Positions 1 through 9,300 of a stretch of 64,000 nucleotides of DNA are shown here, one piece after another. Numbering within the stretch: the first letter of the stretch is position 1; each line of letters begins with the position of its first letter. The position numbers and the translations under genes were made by a program. Source of the stretch: Paenibacillus daejeonensis DSM 15491 (GTDB lineage Bacteria > Bacillota > Bacilli > Paenibacillales > Paenibacillaceae); the NCBI RefSeq assembly GCF_000378385.1, contig NZ_KB899662.1, positions 62,001-126,000 of the forward strand, given 5' to 3'. The notes under the pieces were generated by a model. It saw only the letters and a program-made list of their open reading frames with translations. It was not told where the DNA came from and did no database searches.

Positions 1-20
1 CTCCCGTCGTAAGTGTTCAA

Positions 21-1208
21 TTACGAATACAGCCCCAGTTCCTTGCCCCATTCCTTAATTTTGACCAGATACGTATCCAGCAGAAACGCCGGTTTCTGGC
101 CCTCGACAGCCCAATGCAGCTGCAAATAAAGACTCCGTTCCAGCACTCGCTGCAAATAGGCCATCTTGTACAGACGCGCCGGCTCTTCCGCAAACGTAAT
201 GCCGTGACGCTGCATCTCCTCAGCATACAAGCGGGAGCAGCGCTCAATGACCGCATCCTCATCCTTGCGCCAATCCTTGCGGTACGCAAAGAATACCCCT
301 GCCAGATTAAACAGGTCGAACCAGCATGGCGCAAAACGCGCCCCTTCCCAATCAATAAACTTAATGGTCCATTGCTCTTCGGCTACATTCGCGCATCCCA
401 TATTAGGCGTCTGGAGGTCATTATGAATAATGCTCTGACCCGCCTGCAGCAGCTGCGGAAAGTAATCGGGCCCCTTGACGAGAACCTTTTGGAGCATCGC
501 ATAACTATCCTTCAGCCGCTCCTTGAGCTCCGGACGCTCCATAGCTTTATCCAGATATGTCAGGGTGTCCGTGTTTGTTTTTTGACGCTCCATCGCAACT
601 TTGGCGGATTGGTAAATCGGCAGCCATTCCGAGAAGACATCCCACTGCTCATAAAACCGATCGTTATAGGTTTTGGCATGTAGACGGGCCAACGACGGGA
701 TAATCTTGTCGAAGTGATCGGGTGTAAATACGACCTGCCCCTTTAACTGCGGCACATATTCCATGAAGACCCAGACATCGCCTGTCACCGGGTGGGGCAG
801 AATCAGGTAGATATCCGGCATGACTTCTGATAGCAGACTGGCAGCGTGCCGATACAGATTGAGTTCATTCAGGTCCTGACCGGCTACAGGCGCCTTGAAG
901 ATTTTCAGAATCAGCGGCTGTGGCTCGCCAGCCCGCTTCATCTCCAGCTTCCAGATGGCGCTTTTCACCGTTTCCTTCAGACATTCCATTACCGCATCAT
1001 TGAGGACGACCTGGACTCCAAGATGGGCGCCGATCCGCTCGGCACAGCCGGCTTCGCGCCACCGGATACTAATCTCGCCCAGCGGCTGCGGCGCCTCGGC
1101 AGCTTGTTTGGCCGCCTCAAACCCTTGCCGGTAACCGTCCTCCTTGCCTTTCTGAAATCCGGCTGCGCGGCCATGCTCATAGCCGACCGGATCATATGCA
1201 TTCGTCAT
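21..1208 (-). CDS. CotS-like spore coat kinase-fold protein with an N-terminal (GX3)6 motif
   Basis: This 395-residue protein has the aminoglycoside-phosphotransferase/choline-kinase fold of the CotS family of spore-coat proteins. The catalytic-loop motif HNDLQTPN lies near residues 262-269 and the metal-binding IDWEG near 285-289, so the kinase core looks intact. The first 33 residues are unusual: glycines at 9, 13, 17, 21, 25 and 29 form a perfect (GX3)6 run, like the GX3 helices of Yae1 or FliH. The ATG at 1206-1208 has a GAGGGA Shine-Dalgarno about ten bases upstream. A second CotS-like gene lies at 1792-2895, and a YheC/YheD-type gene follows, which supports a spore-coat role. Substrate and activity cannot be told from sequence. 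Confidence 0.85.
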   Translation of the reverse strand: MTNAYDPVGYEHGRAAGFQKGKEDGYRQGFEAAKQAAEAPQPLGEISIRWREAGCAERIGAHLGVQVVLNDAVMECLKETVKSAIWKLEMKRAGEPQPLILKIFKAPVAGQDLNELNLYRHAASLLSEVMPDIYLILPHPVTGDVWVFMEYVPQLKGQVVFTPDHFDKIIPSLARLHAKTYNDRFYEQWDVFSEWLPIYQSAKVAMERQKTNTDTLTYLDKAMERPELKERLKDSYAMLQKVLVKGPDYFPQLLQAGQSIIHNDLQTPNMGCANVAEEQWTIKFIDWEGARFAPCWFDLFNLAGVFFAYRKDWRKDEDAVIERCSRLYAEEMQRHGITFAEEPARLYKMAYLQRVLERSLYLQLHWAVEGQKPAFLLDTYLVKIKEWGKELGLYS

Positions 1209-1340
1209 AGGCTTGCATCCCTCACTCTACTGTACTTCTCCCATCTTATGTGGTGAGGCAGCGGAGTGCTACAAGGCTTACAACCGATGGTGCAACCGTA
1301 TGTTATAATGGGTAAAAAGATGTCGAAGGAGGTGCTTGCC

Positions 1341-1781
1341 TTGAGCAAACGGAGATTCATGATTGGAGGATGGCTATTGGTGCTGCTATGCGTGGCTGCC
1401 TGCAGCGGCAACAGCAATGAACCCATGAAGCTGCCACCGGAGCCGACGCCGGAAGAAGTACTGCACGATCTTCAAACCGATACCAGCAGTTTGCTTGGAC
1501 TTCCCGTAGGCGCCCAGAGAGGCGAACAATTCCCGTTGTTGGAGCTGGTCGTCGAGGATGAGGAAATGAACTTCACTACATCCGAGAATAGCGTGACCGC
1601 TGAAGTGACCGCTTACGTCGGGGATCGGGAATGGAAAAGCGTCGACAAGAAAACAATTAGCGTCGTTTACGCATTGAACGATCTCGGGACGTGGCAGTAT
1701 AGCGGGTTGAACATCGGCGACAGTATCGTCGCTGTCGCCGCTCGCCAGGCTTTATTCTCATCCGAGCTGCCTACGCCCTGA
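1341..1781 (+). CDS. Small lipoprotein of unknown function
   Basis: This predicted 146-residue lipoprotein is not a family I recognise. The start is chosen as TTG at 1341 because AAGGAGG sits at 1326-1332, eight bases upstream; ATG codons further upstream in frame lack such a site. The N terminus has basic residues (SKRR), a hydrophobic stretch and a lipobox LCVAAC, so the mature protein should be anchored by a lipidated cysteine on the outer face of the membrane. The mature part is acidic and starts with a Pro/Glu linker. It is encoded alone on the plus strand between two minus-strand CotS-like genes, facing the second one tail to tail. Its position suggests, but does not prove, a link to spores or germination. 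Confidence 0.75.
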   Translation: MSKRRFMIGGWLLVLLCVAACSGNSNEPMKLPPEPTPEEVLHDLQTDTSSLLGLPVGAQRGEQFPLLELVVEDEEMNFTTSENSVTAEVTAYVGDREWKSVDKKTISVVYALNDLGTWQYSGLNIGDSIVAVAARQALFSSELPTP

Positions 1782-1791
1782 TATAGCATGA

Positions 1792-2895
1792 CTACAGCTT
1801 TAAGAGCTTGCTGAGCACCCAGATCTTCTCCAGATAAACCCGCAGCAGCTTGGCTTCTTTCTTCCCGGTTACCGCCCAGTTCAGCTGCAGGTACAACCCG
1901 CGCTCCAGTACGCGCTGGAGATAGGCCTTCCGGTAGAGCACGAGCGGCGCTTCCTCAAAGACGACGCCGTGCTTTTGCATTTCCCGCGCGTAGAGGTCCA
2001 CTGCCGCCCGGGTAATTTGATCTTCTTCGTTTTTCCACTCCCGTCGATAAGCAAGGAAAACACCGATCAGGTTGACAATATCGTACCAGCAAGGCGCGAT
2101 CTTCGCTCCTTCCCAGTCAATCAGCCTGACCTGCCAATCCTCCTCCTTCACACGATGACTCGCCATATTGGCCGTATGCAAGTCGCCATGAACCACACAC
2201 AAACCCGATTTGGTCACTTCCGGGCAGTACTCCGGTCCCTTCTCCAACAGACGGCGAAGCACACGCTCGTACGGGCTCACGATAATTTTCAATGCCGGCC
2301 TTTTCATCGCTTCTCCCAAATAGTGCAGCGTATCGCGTCTTGTCTGCTCACGCTGTTCTTGCATCGCCTTGCTGTCGTACCTCGGCATCCAGTCCCCGAA
2401 CATCGCCTTATAGGCCACAAGCCGTTTTCCATAGGTCGCGGCATGCATACGGGCCAGCGACGGAATAATCCGGGCAAAATGGTCCGGAGTGTAGACGATC
2501 TGGCCTTTGACCGGCTCAACATATTCCATAAAGGTCCACAAATCCCCGCGGTCATGAACATTACGCTTACTCATATAAATATGCGGCATGAAGGGCTGCA
2601 GGACTTTTCGCGCCCGACGGTAGATATTCTTCTCTACCGTGCTCTCCGGTCTGGACTTGCGCAGCGGCTTATGAACCTTCAGAATAACGGCTTTCTTTTT
2701 TCCACCTGTCTGAAGCGTCAGCTTCCAGATACTGCTCTTATAGGAGTCCTTCAAGCATGTCATATCTTTGTCTTGCAGAACTGCTGCTTCCCCATGCTGT
2801 GTCTTCCAGGCATCCTCCATCCCCAGGCTTCGCCAGTATCGCCGAATCCTTCGTTCCGTCACTTCATACTTTTTCTTTTTGCGCCTGTCTCCCAC
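1792..2895 (-). CDS. CotS-like spore coat kinase-fold protein (second copy)
   Basis: This 367-residue protein is a paralogue of the product of 21-1208. The two share the central stretches FMEYV, TPDHF, IIPSLAR and the ending RVLERGLYLQL. Kinase motifs are HGDLHTAN near residues 236-243 and IDWEG near 258-262, with the phosphotransferase catalytic Asp present. Unlike its paralogue it begins with a lysine-rich segment (RRKKKK) and has no GX3 run. The start is a GTG at 2893-2895 preceded by GGGAGGG. It is divergent from the YheC/YheD-like gene at 3072. CotS-family proteins are known inner-coat components in Bacillus; the substrate here is unknown. Confidence 0.85.
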   Translation of the reverse strand: MGDRRKKKKYEVTERRIRRYWRSLGMEDAWKTQHGEAAVLQDKDMTCLKDSYKSSIWKLTLQTGGKKKAVILKVHKPLRKSRPESTVEKNIYRRARKVLQPFMPHIYMSKRNVHDRGDLWTFMEYVEPVKGQIVYTPDHFARIIPSLARMHAATYGKRLVAYKAMFGDWMPRYDSKAMQEQREQTRRDTLHYLGEAMKRPALKIIVSPYERVLRRLLEKGPEYCPEVTKSGLCVVHGDLHTANMASHRVKEEDWQVRLIDWEGAKIAPCWYDIVNLIGVFLAYRREWKNEEDQITRAAVDLYAREMQKHGVVFEEAPLVLYRKAYLQRVLERGLYLQLNWAVTGKKEAKLLRVYLEKIWVLSKLLKL

Positions 2896-3071
2896 CTACA
2901 TCCCTCCCTCGTGCTCTGCCCTACATTGTATGTCTCAGCCAAGGCTCGGGTAAGTCTTCTCGCCCTGCACGGGCAAAGATGGGTATTTGCGGTCACCATC
3001 CGTCTATACCTGCAAGCCATGGCGATCATAAGGTATGGCAGAGACATCTAAGACCGGAGAGGAAGAGGCGA

Positions 3072-4157
3072 ATGCAGCTGCCCTATGTAGGCATTCTACT
3101 GGACCCGAAACTGTACTGGGGCATCCCCACCGCAAGAACCGGCAAGGAGCAGATCCGCTTCTACGAGGATGCGGCACGGCTTTATGAAGTTGCTCTATGC
3201 TTTTTTCGACTGGGAGATCTGCGTTCAGACGGGTCAGTGCTTGCCTTTATCAAGCATGAAGGGAACTACAAGCGCGTGCGGATACCCCTGCCGGAGGTTA
3301 TCCACAACCGGACAATCCAACAGACGACGGCAGCCAGACGCCAAATGGCAGAGCTGCAGAGTTACGGCAGCTACATCTTCAACAGCTGGAATCGATATAG
3401 CAAACTCTATCTTCATCAACTGCTGATGAAGGATACGCAGCTGCGCCCCCACTTGCCTGGGACAATGACCGCCACAGCCAAGACGGTGCGCGAGATGAAG
3501 ATCTATTATGATTCACTCATTGTCAAACCAGATAACAGCAGTATCGGGCGCGGGGTTATGAAGCTAGACCGGATCGATAGTGGCTGGCAGCTCACCTATC
3601 CCCATCGTGGCGGTGGCTGGCGGACCCGGTCCTTCACCAAGGGGCTACCCCTTCAGCTGCGAAGGCAACTAAGAGCCAGACGTTACATGGTTCAGCAACG
3701 CTTGCCGTTAGCCACGTATCAAGGCTCTCCGTTCGATCTGAGAGTATCGGTGCAACGCTGCGGCAGTGGCGAGTGGGCGGTCACAGGCATTGCAGCCAAG
3801 GTGGCGGCACCCGGCAGCCCCGTGACCAATGTTGCGCGGGGTGGCAGCGTCTACCGGCTTGAGACCGTGCTTTCCCATTTGCCGGAGGTTGAAATCACCC
3901 GAATCCGGAGCGGCATTGCCGACTTCTGTCTGCATGCCGCCGGCACATTGAGCGCGCATTTGCCGAACCTCGCGGATCTCGGCTTTGATATTGGTCTGAC
4001 CGGTGCGGGTTTTCCCATGTTTATCGAATGCAATGGCCGTGATTTGCGTTACAGCTTCCAGAAGGCCGGTATGCTGGAGGAGTGGCGGCGAACCTATGCC
4101 AGTCCCATTGGCTATGCACGTCATTTGCTGGATCAGCGGCGGACCAAGGAGCGATAA
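3072..4157 (+). CDS. YheC/YheD-family ATP-grasp protein, spore coat-associated
   Basis: This 361-residue protein resembles the YheC/YheD endospore coat-associated family, which has an ATP-grasp fold. The N-terminal opening PYVGILLDP is typical of the family. The ATP-grasp region includes SLIVKPDNSSIGRGV near residues 150-165, followed by FDLRVSVQR and, near the C terminus, an FIECNGRD metal-binding segment. The ATG at 3072 is chosen because a GGAGAGGAAGAGG purine run lies just upstream; the reading frame stays open further upstream without a good start. It is divergent from the CotS-like gene at 2895. What it ligates is not known for the family as far as I can say. Confidence 0.83.
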   Translation: MQLPYVGILLDPKLYWGIPTARTGKEQIRFYEDAARLYEVALCFFRLGDLRSDGSVLAFIKHEGNYKRVRIPLPEVIHNRTIQQTTAARRQMAELQSYGSYIFNSWNRYSKLYLHQLLMKDTQLRPHLPGTMTATAKTVREMKIYYDSLIVKPDNSSIGRGVMKLDRIDSGWQLTYPHRGGGWRTRSFTKGLPLQLRRQLRARRYMVQQRLPLATYQGSPFDLRVSVQRCGSGEWAVTGIAAKVAAPGSPVTNVARGGSVYRLETVLSHLPEVEITRIRSGIADFCLHAAGTLSAHLPNLADLGFDIGLTGAGFPMFIECNGRDLRYSFQKAGMLEEWRRTYASPIGYARHLLDQRRTKER

Positions 4158-4243
4158 CCCGCTCCAGGCGGCGTGACAGCCGCCCGTCCACTCTCCATTC
4201 TGGATACCAGGCTTGTCCCCCGCAGCCGAAGACGCCGCTCCGG

Positions 4244-4561
4244 TCAAGCATGCTTGTTCCCTTGGACAAGCACACCGAACACCGGCTCGGCCTCAAGAGC
4301 CAGCTTGCCATCCCTTAGCCATAGCCGCCCGGGCTTGCCCCTCTGAACCTTGCTTATCCGCAGCGGCACGATGCTCGATGCAATCGCCTGCTGCAGGCGG
4401 GTCATGGTGCGAAGCTCTTGTTGGAGCGCCCGCGCCGAGTCGGACGAGCAGGCCGTCACATCGGCCACGCTCTCCAAAATGCGGGCCATCGCCCGTTGGC
4501 TGCGGGCGAGGGAGGACAGCAGCTCCAGCTTGACCTCCCGCTCTCGGCTCAACAGATCCAT
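4244..4561 (-). CDS. Hypothetical protein, third gene of a small helical-protein cluster
   Basis: A 105-residue protein that I do not recognise. It is predicted largely helical over its first 70 residues (MDLLSREREVKLELLSSLAR onward) and ends in a short basic, beta-prone segment. The chosen ATG at 4559-4561 lies one base past the stop of the upstream gene (TAG-G-ATG), so the two are probably translationally coupled. It is the last gene of the run 5221 to 4244 on the minus strand and converges on the YheC/YheD-like gene. There is no signal peptide or membrane segment. Confidence 0.65.
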   Translation of the reverse strand: MDLLSREREVKLELLSSLARSQRAMARILESVADVTACSSDSARALQQELRTMTRLQQAIASSIVPLRISKVQRGKPGRLWLRDGKLALEAEPVFGVLVQGNKHA

Positions 4562-4562
4562 C

Positions 4563-4910
4563 CTACTTGTCACCTGCCTCCATATCGAACCCGTCACCGA
4601 ACAGTCCACCCATGCCATCCATGCCGTCGCCGCTCTCTACATCATGACGCAGCACAACCTTCAGCATGCTGCACATGCCCTGGCCCAGCTTCGAGAGCCC
4701 TTCGATGACCTCGATCATCTGGTCATGAATATCCATCGTTTCCTTGACCAGCAGCTGCTGGCTTGTGAAGGCGTCGCTGCGGACATGGTTGCAGATCCAG
4801 TTGCGGACTTTCTCTGCCTCGACCGCTTTGGCTTCCAGTATCAGAGCCATATTGGACTGGAGATTGGCAGACGAATCCAGTACGCGCAAAAACGCTTGCT
4901 CACGACTCAT
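4563..4910 (-). CDS. Hypothetical helical protein, second gene of the cluster
   Basis: A 115-residue protein of unknown function. The N-terminal 85 residues (MSREQAFLRVLDSSANLQSN onward) read as amphipathic helices and include the cysteine-containing stretch RNWICNHVRSD. The C-terminal 25 residues are rich in Gly, Met and Asp (GDGMDGMGGLFGDGFDM). The start is supported by AAAGGAGAG upstream. It sits between two other short helical proteins with short or no gaps, so the three are likely one transcript and may form one complex. No catalytic motif can be seen. Confidence 0.7.
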   Translation of the reverse strand: MSREQAFLRVLDSSANLQSNMALILEAKAVEAEKVRNWICNHVRSDAFTSQQLLVKETMDIHDQMIEVIEGLSKLGQGMCSMLKVVLRHDVESGDGMDGMGGLFGDGFDMEAGDK

Positions 4911-4933
4911 CGCATTCGCTCTCCTTTACCTGC

Positions 4934-5221
4934 TTATTCATCACTCGCGCCGTCCAGCTCTTTCATGACATGAGACAACTGGTCAGCAAGTGTTTCTTCC
5001 AACTCGGCCAGACTGTTCAGATAACCCACCACACTTTTGGTGATCAGCTGCGCGTTCTCGATAAGCCCAGGTACGCCTTCGAATGCCGGATCGTGATCGG
5101 GCAGGGCCGAGACCACCTCGCCCATCCGGACAGCGACATGGCGCTCCGCGTCCAGAATACGCGCCAGGTGCCGATGCGTGGTGGACAGATGCTCGATGAC
5201 GTTGTCGACGATATGCTCCAT
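4934..5221 (-). CDS. Hypothetical helical protein, first gene of the cluster
   Basis: A 95-residue, probably all-helical acidic protein (MEHIVDNVIEHLSTTHRHLA onward). The ATG at 5219-5221 is preceded by GGGAGGAGC at about ten bases, which is why the longer in-frame extension was rejected. It opens a three-gene minus-strand cluster that ends at 4244. The middle contains ARILDAERHVAVRMGE and the end is ELDGASDE. There are no transmembrane segments or known domains that I can name. The pattern resembles structural or adaptor proteins more than enzymes, but that is only an impression. Confidence 0.68.
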   Translation of the reverse strand: MEHIVDNVIEHLSTTHRHLARILDAERHVAVRMGEVVSALPDHDPAFEGVPGLIENAQLITKSVVGYLNSLAELEETLADQLSHVMKELDGASDE

Positions 5222-5362
5222 CTTCTTACAGCTCCTCCCTGCATCATGGCTCTTACATAGCATATGCGCCGTTGTGTCGGGTGCCACTGATGTCATGCGA
5301 TTCCTTTGAGGCTCCAGTACATGTAGGCGATTAGCAGAGGAGGGTTTTGGATTAAAATATGG

Positions 5363-5368
5363 TATAAT
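5363..5368 (+). promoter_or_regulatory. Probable extended -10 promoter for the HNH gene
   Basis: TATAAT at 5363-5368 is preceded by TGG, giving an extended -10 (TGGTATAAT). No convincing -35 box is visible. It lies 33 bases before the HNH-nuclease ATG. Confidence 0.45.
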
Positions 5369-5400
5369 GGAAGATACAGCATGCCTTACGGAGAACGGGG

Positions 5401-6219
5401 ATGACACAAATGACGAACCAGTCCAATCACGATACCGAAACGTCAGTTCAAGAATCGTTGCACAAGCTTTGTGTCTCCTGCGGGCAGAGCAAGCCTGTCG
5501 GGGAATTCTTGCGCCGCACGGGCAAGCGCTCCCGCCAAGGTGCGAGGCGGGGAACCTGCCGGGAGTGCCGCAAAACCCAGGGCGACCTGCAAGTCTCAGG
5601 GGACGAACCGATTTGGGAACCGGCAGGTCCCACCGACACAGATCCTTCCGAATCTGTGGATACCGGCATCGAGCAGTCGCCTCGCAAGCCCCGCAAGCGG
5701 AAGCGAAAGCGCCGTTCGAAAGCCTCTCCGCCTGCTCCTGCCGTTGTCGAAGTCGCCCGCGTCAAACCGGTGACCAGCAAGAAAAAACTGCCACAGCACG
5801 CTTCCTTGATGCAGGTAGAAACCCCTGACGTCTCCGGCTTGCGGACAACAAGGCGTGGTATTGTCTGGATGCGGGGGCGGACTGAGAAGGGGCGGCGCTG
5901 GCACCAGGAGACGGATCTGGAAACAGCACAGACGCTGGTCAGGGAGCATGCCGCCGTCATTCTGAATCCCTATACCGTTCAACGCCTATATAGCAATAAG
6001 ACCTTTCGCAGCTATATTTTGAACAGAGACCATTACACCTGCTATTTCTGCGGGGAATACGGCGATACGATTGACCATCTGCTGCCGCGTGCCAAGGGCG
6101 GTCATACCACACCGCTTAACTGCGTCTGTGCCTGCAATCTGTGCAATCAGAGCAAAGCCGACCGCGACATGGACGAGTTCATCCAGAACTACGTGCCGCC
6201 AGTCAGTGAGTCGGAATGA
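5401..6219 (+). CDS. HNH endonuclease with an N-terminal zinc ribbon
   Basis: A 272-residue protein. Residues 24-56 hold two CxxC pairs (CVSC and CREC), a likely zinc ribbon. A basic Pro/Ala linker (KPRKRKRKRRSK near residues 98-110) follows, then a C-terminal HNH domain: YTCYFCGEYGDTIDHLLP, an Asn in LNCV, and a final CNLC pair. The Cys residues of the HNH module would bind a structural zinc, while DH and N form the nuclease centre. The start ATG at 5401 has a weak upstream site (GGAGAACGGGG); an ATG nine bases on is possible. It stands alone, with no methylase or phage genes nearby. The role (repair, restriction or homing) is open. Confidence 0.85.
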   Translation: MTQMTNQSNHDTETSVQESLHKLCVSCGQSKPVGEFLRRTGKRSRQGARRGTCRECRKTQGDLQVSGDEPIWEPAGPTDTDPSESVDTGIEQSPRKPRKRKRKRRSKASPPAPAVVEVARVKPVTSKKKLPQHASLMQVETPDVSGLRTTRRGIVWMRGRTEKGRRWHQETDLETAQTLVREHAAVILNPYTVQRLYSNKTFRSYILNRDHYTCYFCGEYGDTIDHLLPRAKGGHTTPLNCVCACNLCNQSKADRDMDEFIQNYVPPVSESE

Positions 6220-6310
6220 CCTTTATTCCACATTGAAGAAGCCGACCTTTGTGTGCCGTTATGGGCAACAAGGGTCGGCTTTTTTCATGTCGCTTCTGAT
6301 GAAGGAGTTG

Positions 6311-9300
6311 CTAGAAGGTCGTACCTACCGCAATCCAGTTAAGCACGCCCTGCGGCTGTGGACTGATGCGGGTACGGATGATGGTAACTACCGCGCCGGC
6401 TACGGACTTGGATTTGATAATCGCATAACAAGCCGGGTGATCCGTCATGGCAGTAAGTGCATACGCATGGCTGTTAAACGGGGTTCGGAAGGTCAGATAG
6501 ATATCCACCTGCTCTTCCTGCTCGGAGAAGCGATACTCCGTCAGCCCGTAATGCTGGACCACACTACCCTGAGGCGAGCTGCTGATGACCGGCGAGAATG
6601 CGAGCTTCGGCAGCGTGATCGTCCCGTTCTGTACGTGTCGATCCTGGATAGCTTCCGGTTCCAGGTGCTCCGAACCGACGGCTCCCTCCACTAGTTGAGC
6701 ACTCCCCACCGCACCTGCAGCCAGTTTCTCGGCGGTCACTGAACCATCTGCCAGCTTGTCGCCAGCCACGCATTGATCTGTGAGATGCTCTGTCCGAATG
6801 CTGCCCGGGGCAGCTTGGGACGACTTCAACAAGCCGGGAGCCAGCTTGTCGGCCGTTACCGCTCCGTCCTCCAGCTTCTCCGTCGTGACGGCGTTGGCTG
6901 CGAGCTTGTCGCCGAATATTGCCCCGTCAGCAAGCTTGCTGTTATCGACAGCACCGGCTGCCAGCTTGCTGCTGATAATTACGCCTTCGCTGAGCTTTGC
7001 CGTTGTGACGGCACCATCTGCCAGTTTGGCTGTAACCACGGAATGGTCACACAACTTGCTGCTGTTGACTGCGCGCTGTGCCAGTTTGTCGGCTGTCACT
7101 GCCTCATTCGCCAGCACACTCGTGTCTACGGCTCCCTCCGCCAGCTCAGGCGTTGTGATCGGATGCCGCTCCATCCCTGCTAACGTATCAAACTCACGCA
7201 ACGTCACATACCGCTCGGCGAGATGCTCGTCGCTGATCGATCCTGGTGCAACATGCAGCCCTGTGACAGAGCCAGCGGCCAGCTTGCTGCTGTCGACTGT
7301 GCCATCGCTGAGCTTGCTGCCATCCACGGAACTCGGGGTCAGCTTGCTGCCATCTACCGAGCCCTCCGCCAGCTTGGCGCCAGTAACCGATCCATCGCTC
7401 AGCTTATCAGTCGTTACTGCTTCATCCGCCAGCTTCTCGCTTGTGACAGCGCTATTCGCCAGCTTGGAGTTGATGACCGACGCATCGCTGAGTCGGCTGC
7501 TGTCTACTCCGCCGGGTACCAGCTTAGTACTATCCACCGATTCTGGAGCCAGCTTGCTGCTGGTGACCGATTCATTCGCCAGCACAGTTGTGCCTACTGC
7601 CCCTTCGGCAATATCCAGCGTGGTGATTGGATCGCGCTCCATGCTGGAGAACGCATCGAATTCCTGCAGGGTGACGTATCGCTCCAACAGATGCTCGCTG
7701 CTGATTGCTCCTGCTGCAATCTGCTGCCCCGTAATCGACTCCGCGGCCAGCTTGGCGCCAGTGACTGCCCCATCGCACAGCTTTTCTGTCGTCACCGACT
7801 CATCGGCCAGCTTCTCGCTGGTGACAGCGCTGTTCGCCAGCTTGGAGGCGACGACCGATGCCTCACCTAACCGAGTACTATCCACCGATTCCAAGGCTAG
7901 CTTGCTGCGGGTGACTGCCCCCTCTGCCAGCACACTCGTGTCCACTGCCCCTTCAGCGATATCCAGCGTTGTGATTGGATCGCGCTCCGTATTGGAGAAT
8001 GCGTCAAACTCCAGAAGGGTGACATAGCGCTCCAACAGATGCTCGCTGCGGATCGCTCCAGGCGCTATCTGTTGCCCCGTGACCGACTCCGCGGCCAGCT
8101 TGCTGCCATCTACCGAACCTTCCGCCAGCTTGGCGCCAGTGACCGCCCCATCGCTCAGCTTCTCCGTCGTCACCGATTCATCCGCCAGCTTCTCGCTGGT
8201 GACAGCGCTATTCGCCAGTTTGGAGGCGACGACCGACGCATCACCTAACCGCGTGCTGTCCACCGATTCCAGAGCTAGCTTGCTGCGGGTGACTGCCTCC
8301 TCTGCCAGAACACTCGTGTCGATGGCGCCCGCGGCGATGTCCAGTGTAGTAATAGGCTCGCGCTCTTGGTTGGCCAGCGCATCAAATTCCAGCAATGTAA
8401 CGTACTGCTCCGCCAAATGCTCCCTGCGAATTGCTCCCGCAGCAATATGAGTTTCCGTGACCGACTCTGCAGCCAGCTTGGTGCTGTCCACTGAGCCATC
8501 GCACAGCTTGCTGCCCTCTACAGAGCCGTCTGCGAGCTTGGCGGCAGTGACTGCCCCATCGCTCAGTTTCTCTGTACTCACCGCTTCGTCTGCCAGAATC
8601 GTCGCATCGACTGCACCTTTAGCCAGATCACGGGATGTTACCGGCTCTCGTTCCATACTCGCCAGGGCATCGAACTCCCGCAGCGTCACATACCGTTCCG
8701 CCAGATGCTCGTCGTTGATCGCTGCAGGAGCAATCTGCCATCCTGTAACTGCTCCTGCTGCCAGCTTGGTGCTCGTTACCGCACCGTCGCTCAGCTTCTC
8801 CGTCGATACCGCTTCATCTGCCAGCTTCTCGCTTGTGATGCAGCCGTCCGCCAGACCTTCTGCCGTAATAACCCGCGGCTCCAGCTCAGGACGCAGGGCA
8901 TATTCCTGCTGAGTGACGTACCGTTCTGCCAGATGCTCTTCCCCAATAACTGCCGGGGCAATATGTCGGGCCTCGATCGCGCCTGCTGCCAGTTTGTCGG
9001 ATGTGACTGCACCCGTCATCAGATGCACAGCCTCAACCGCCCCCACGGCAAGCTCTTCCTCGCCTACACTTGCAGGAGCCAGCTGCTGCCTGCCTACGCT
9101 TCCTGGAGCCAGCTTGCTGCCCCGAATGACCCCATCCTTAACCTTCTCCAGCGTGAAAATCTCATCAGAGAGATGCTGGGCCTGCACGGTGCCTTTCTTC
9201 AAGTGAAAGCCTTGAATCGTTTCGGCGCGGACATGCTTGCCCGTCACAGATTCCAGGGCCAGCTGCTCGCTCTGTACGGCATGGACCGCCAGCTTCTCCG

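Noticed and set aside
1969-3051. A long plus-strand reading frame opposite the second CotS-like gene.
   Set aside because: It is antisense to a protein with intact kinase motifs and has no recognisable domain or ribosome binding site.
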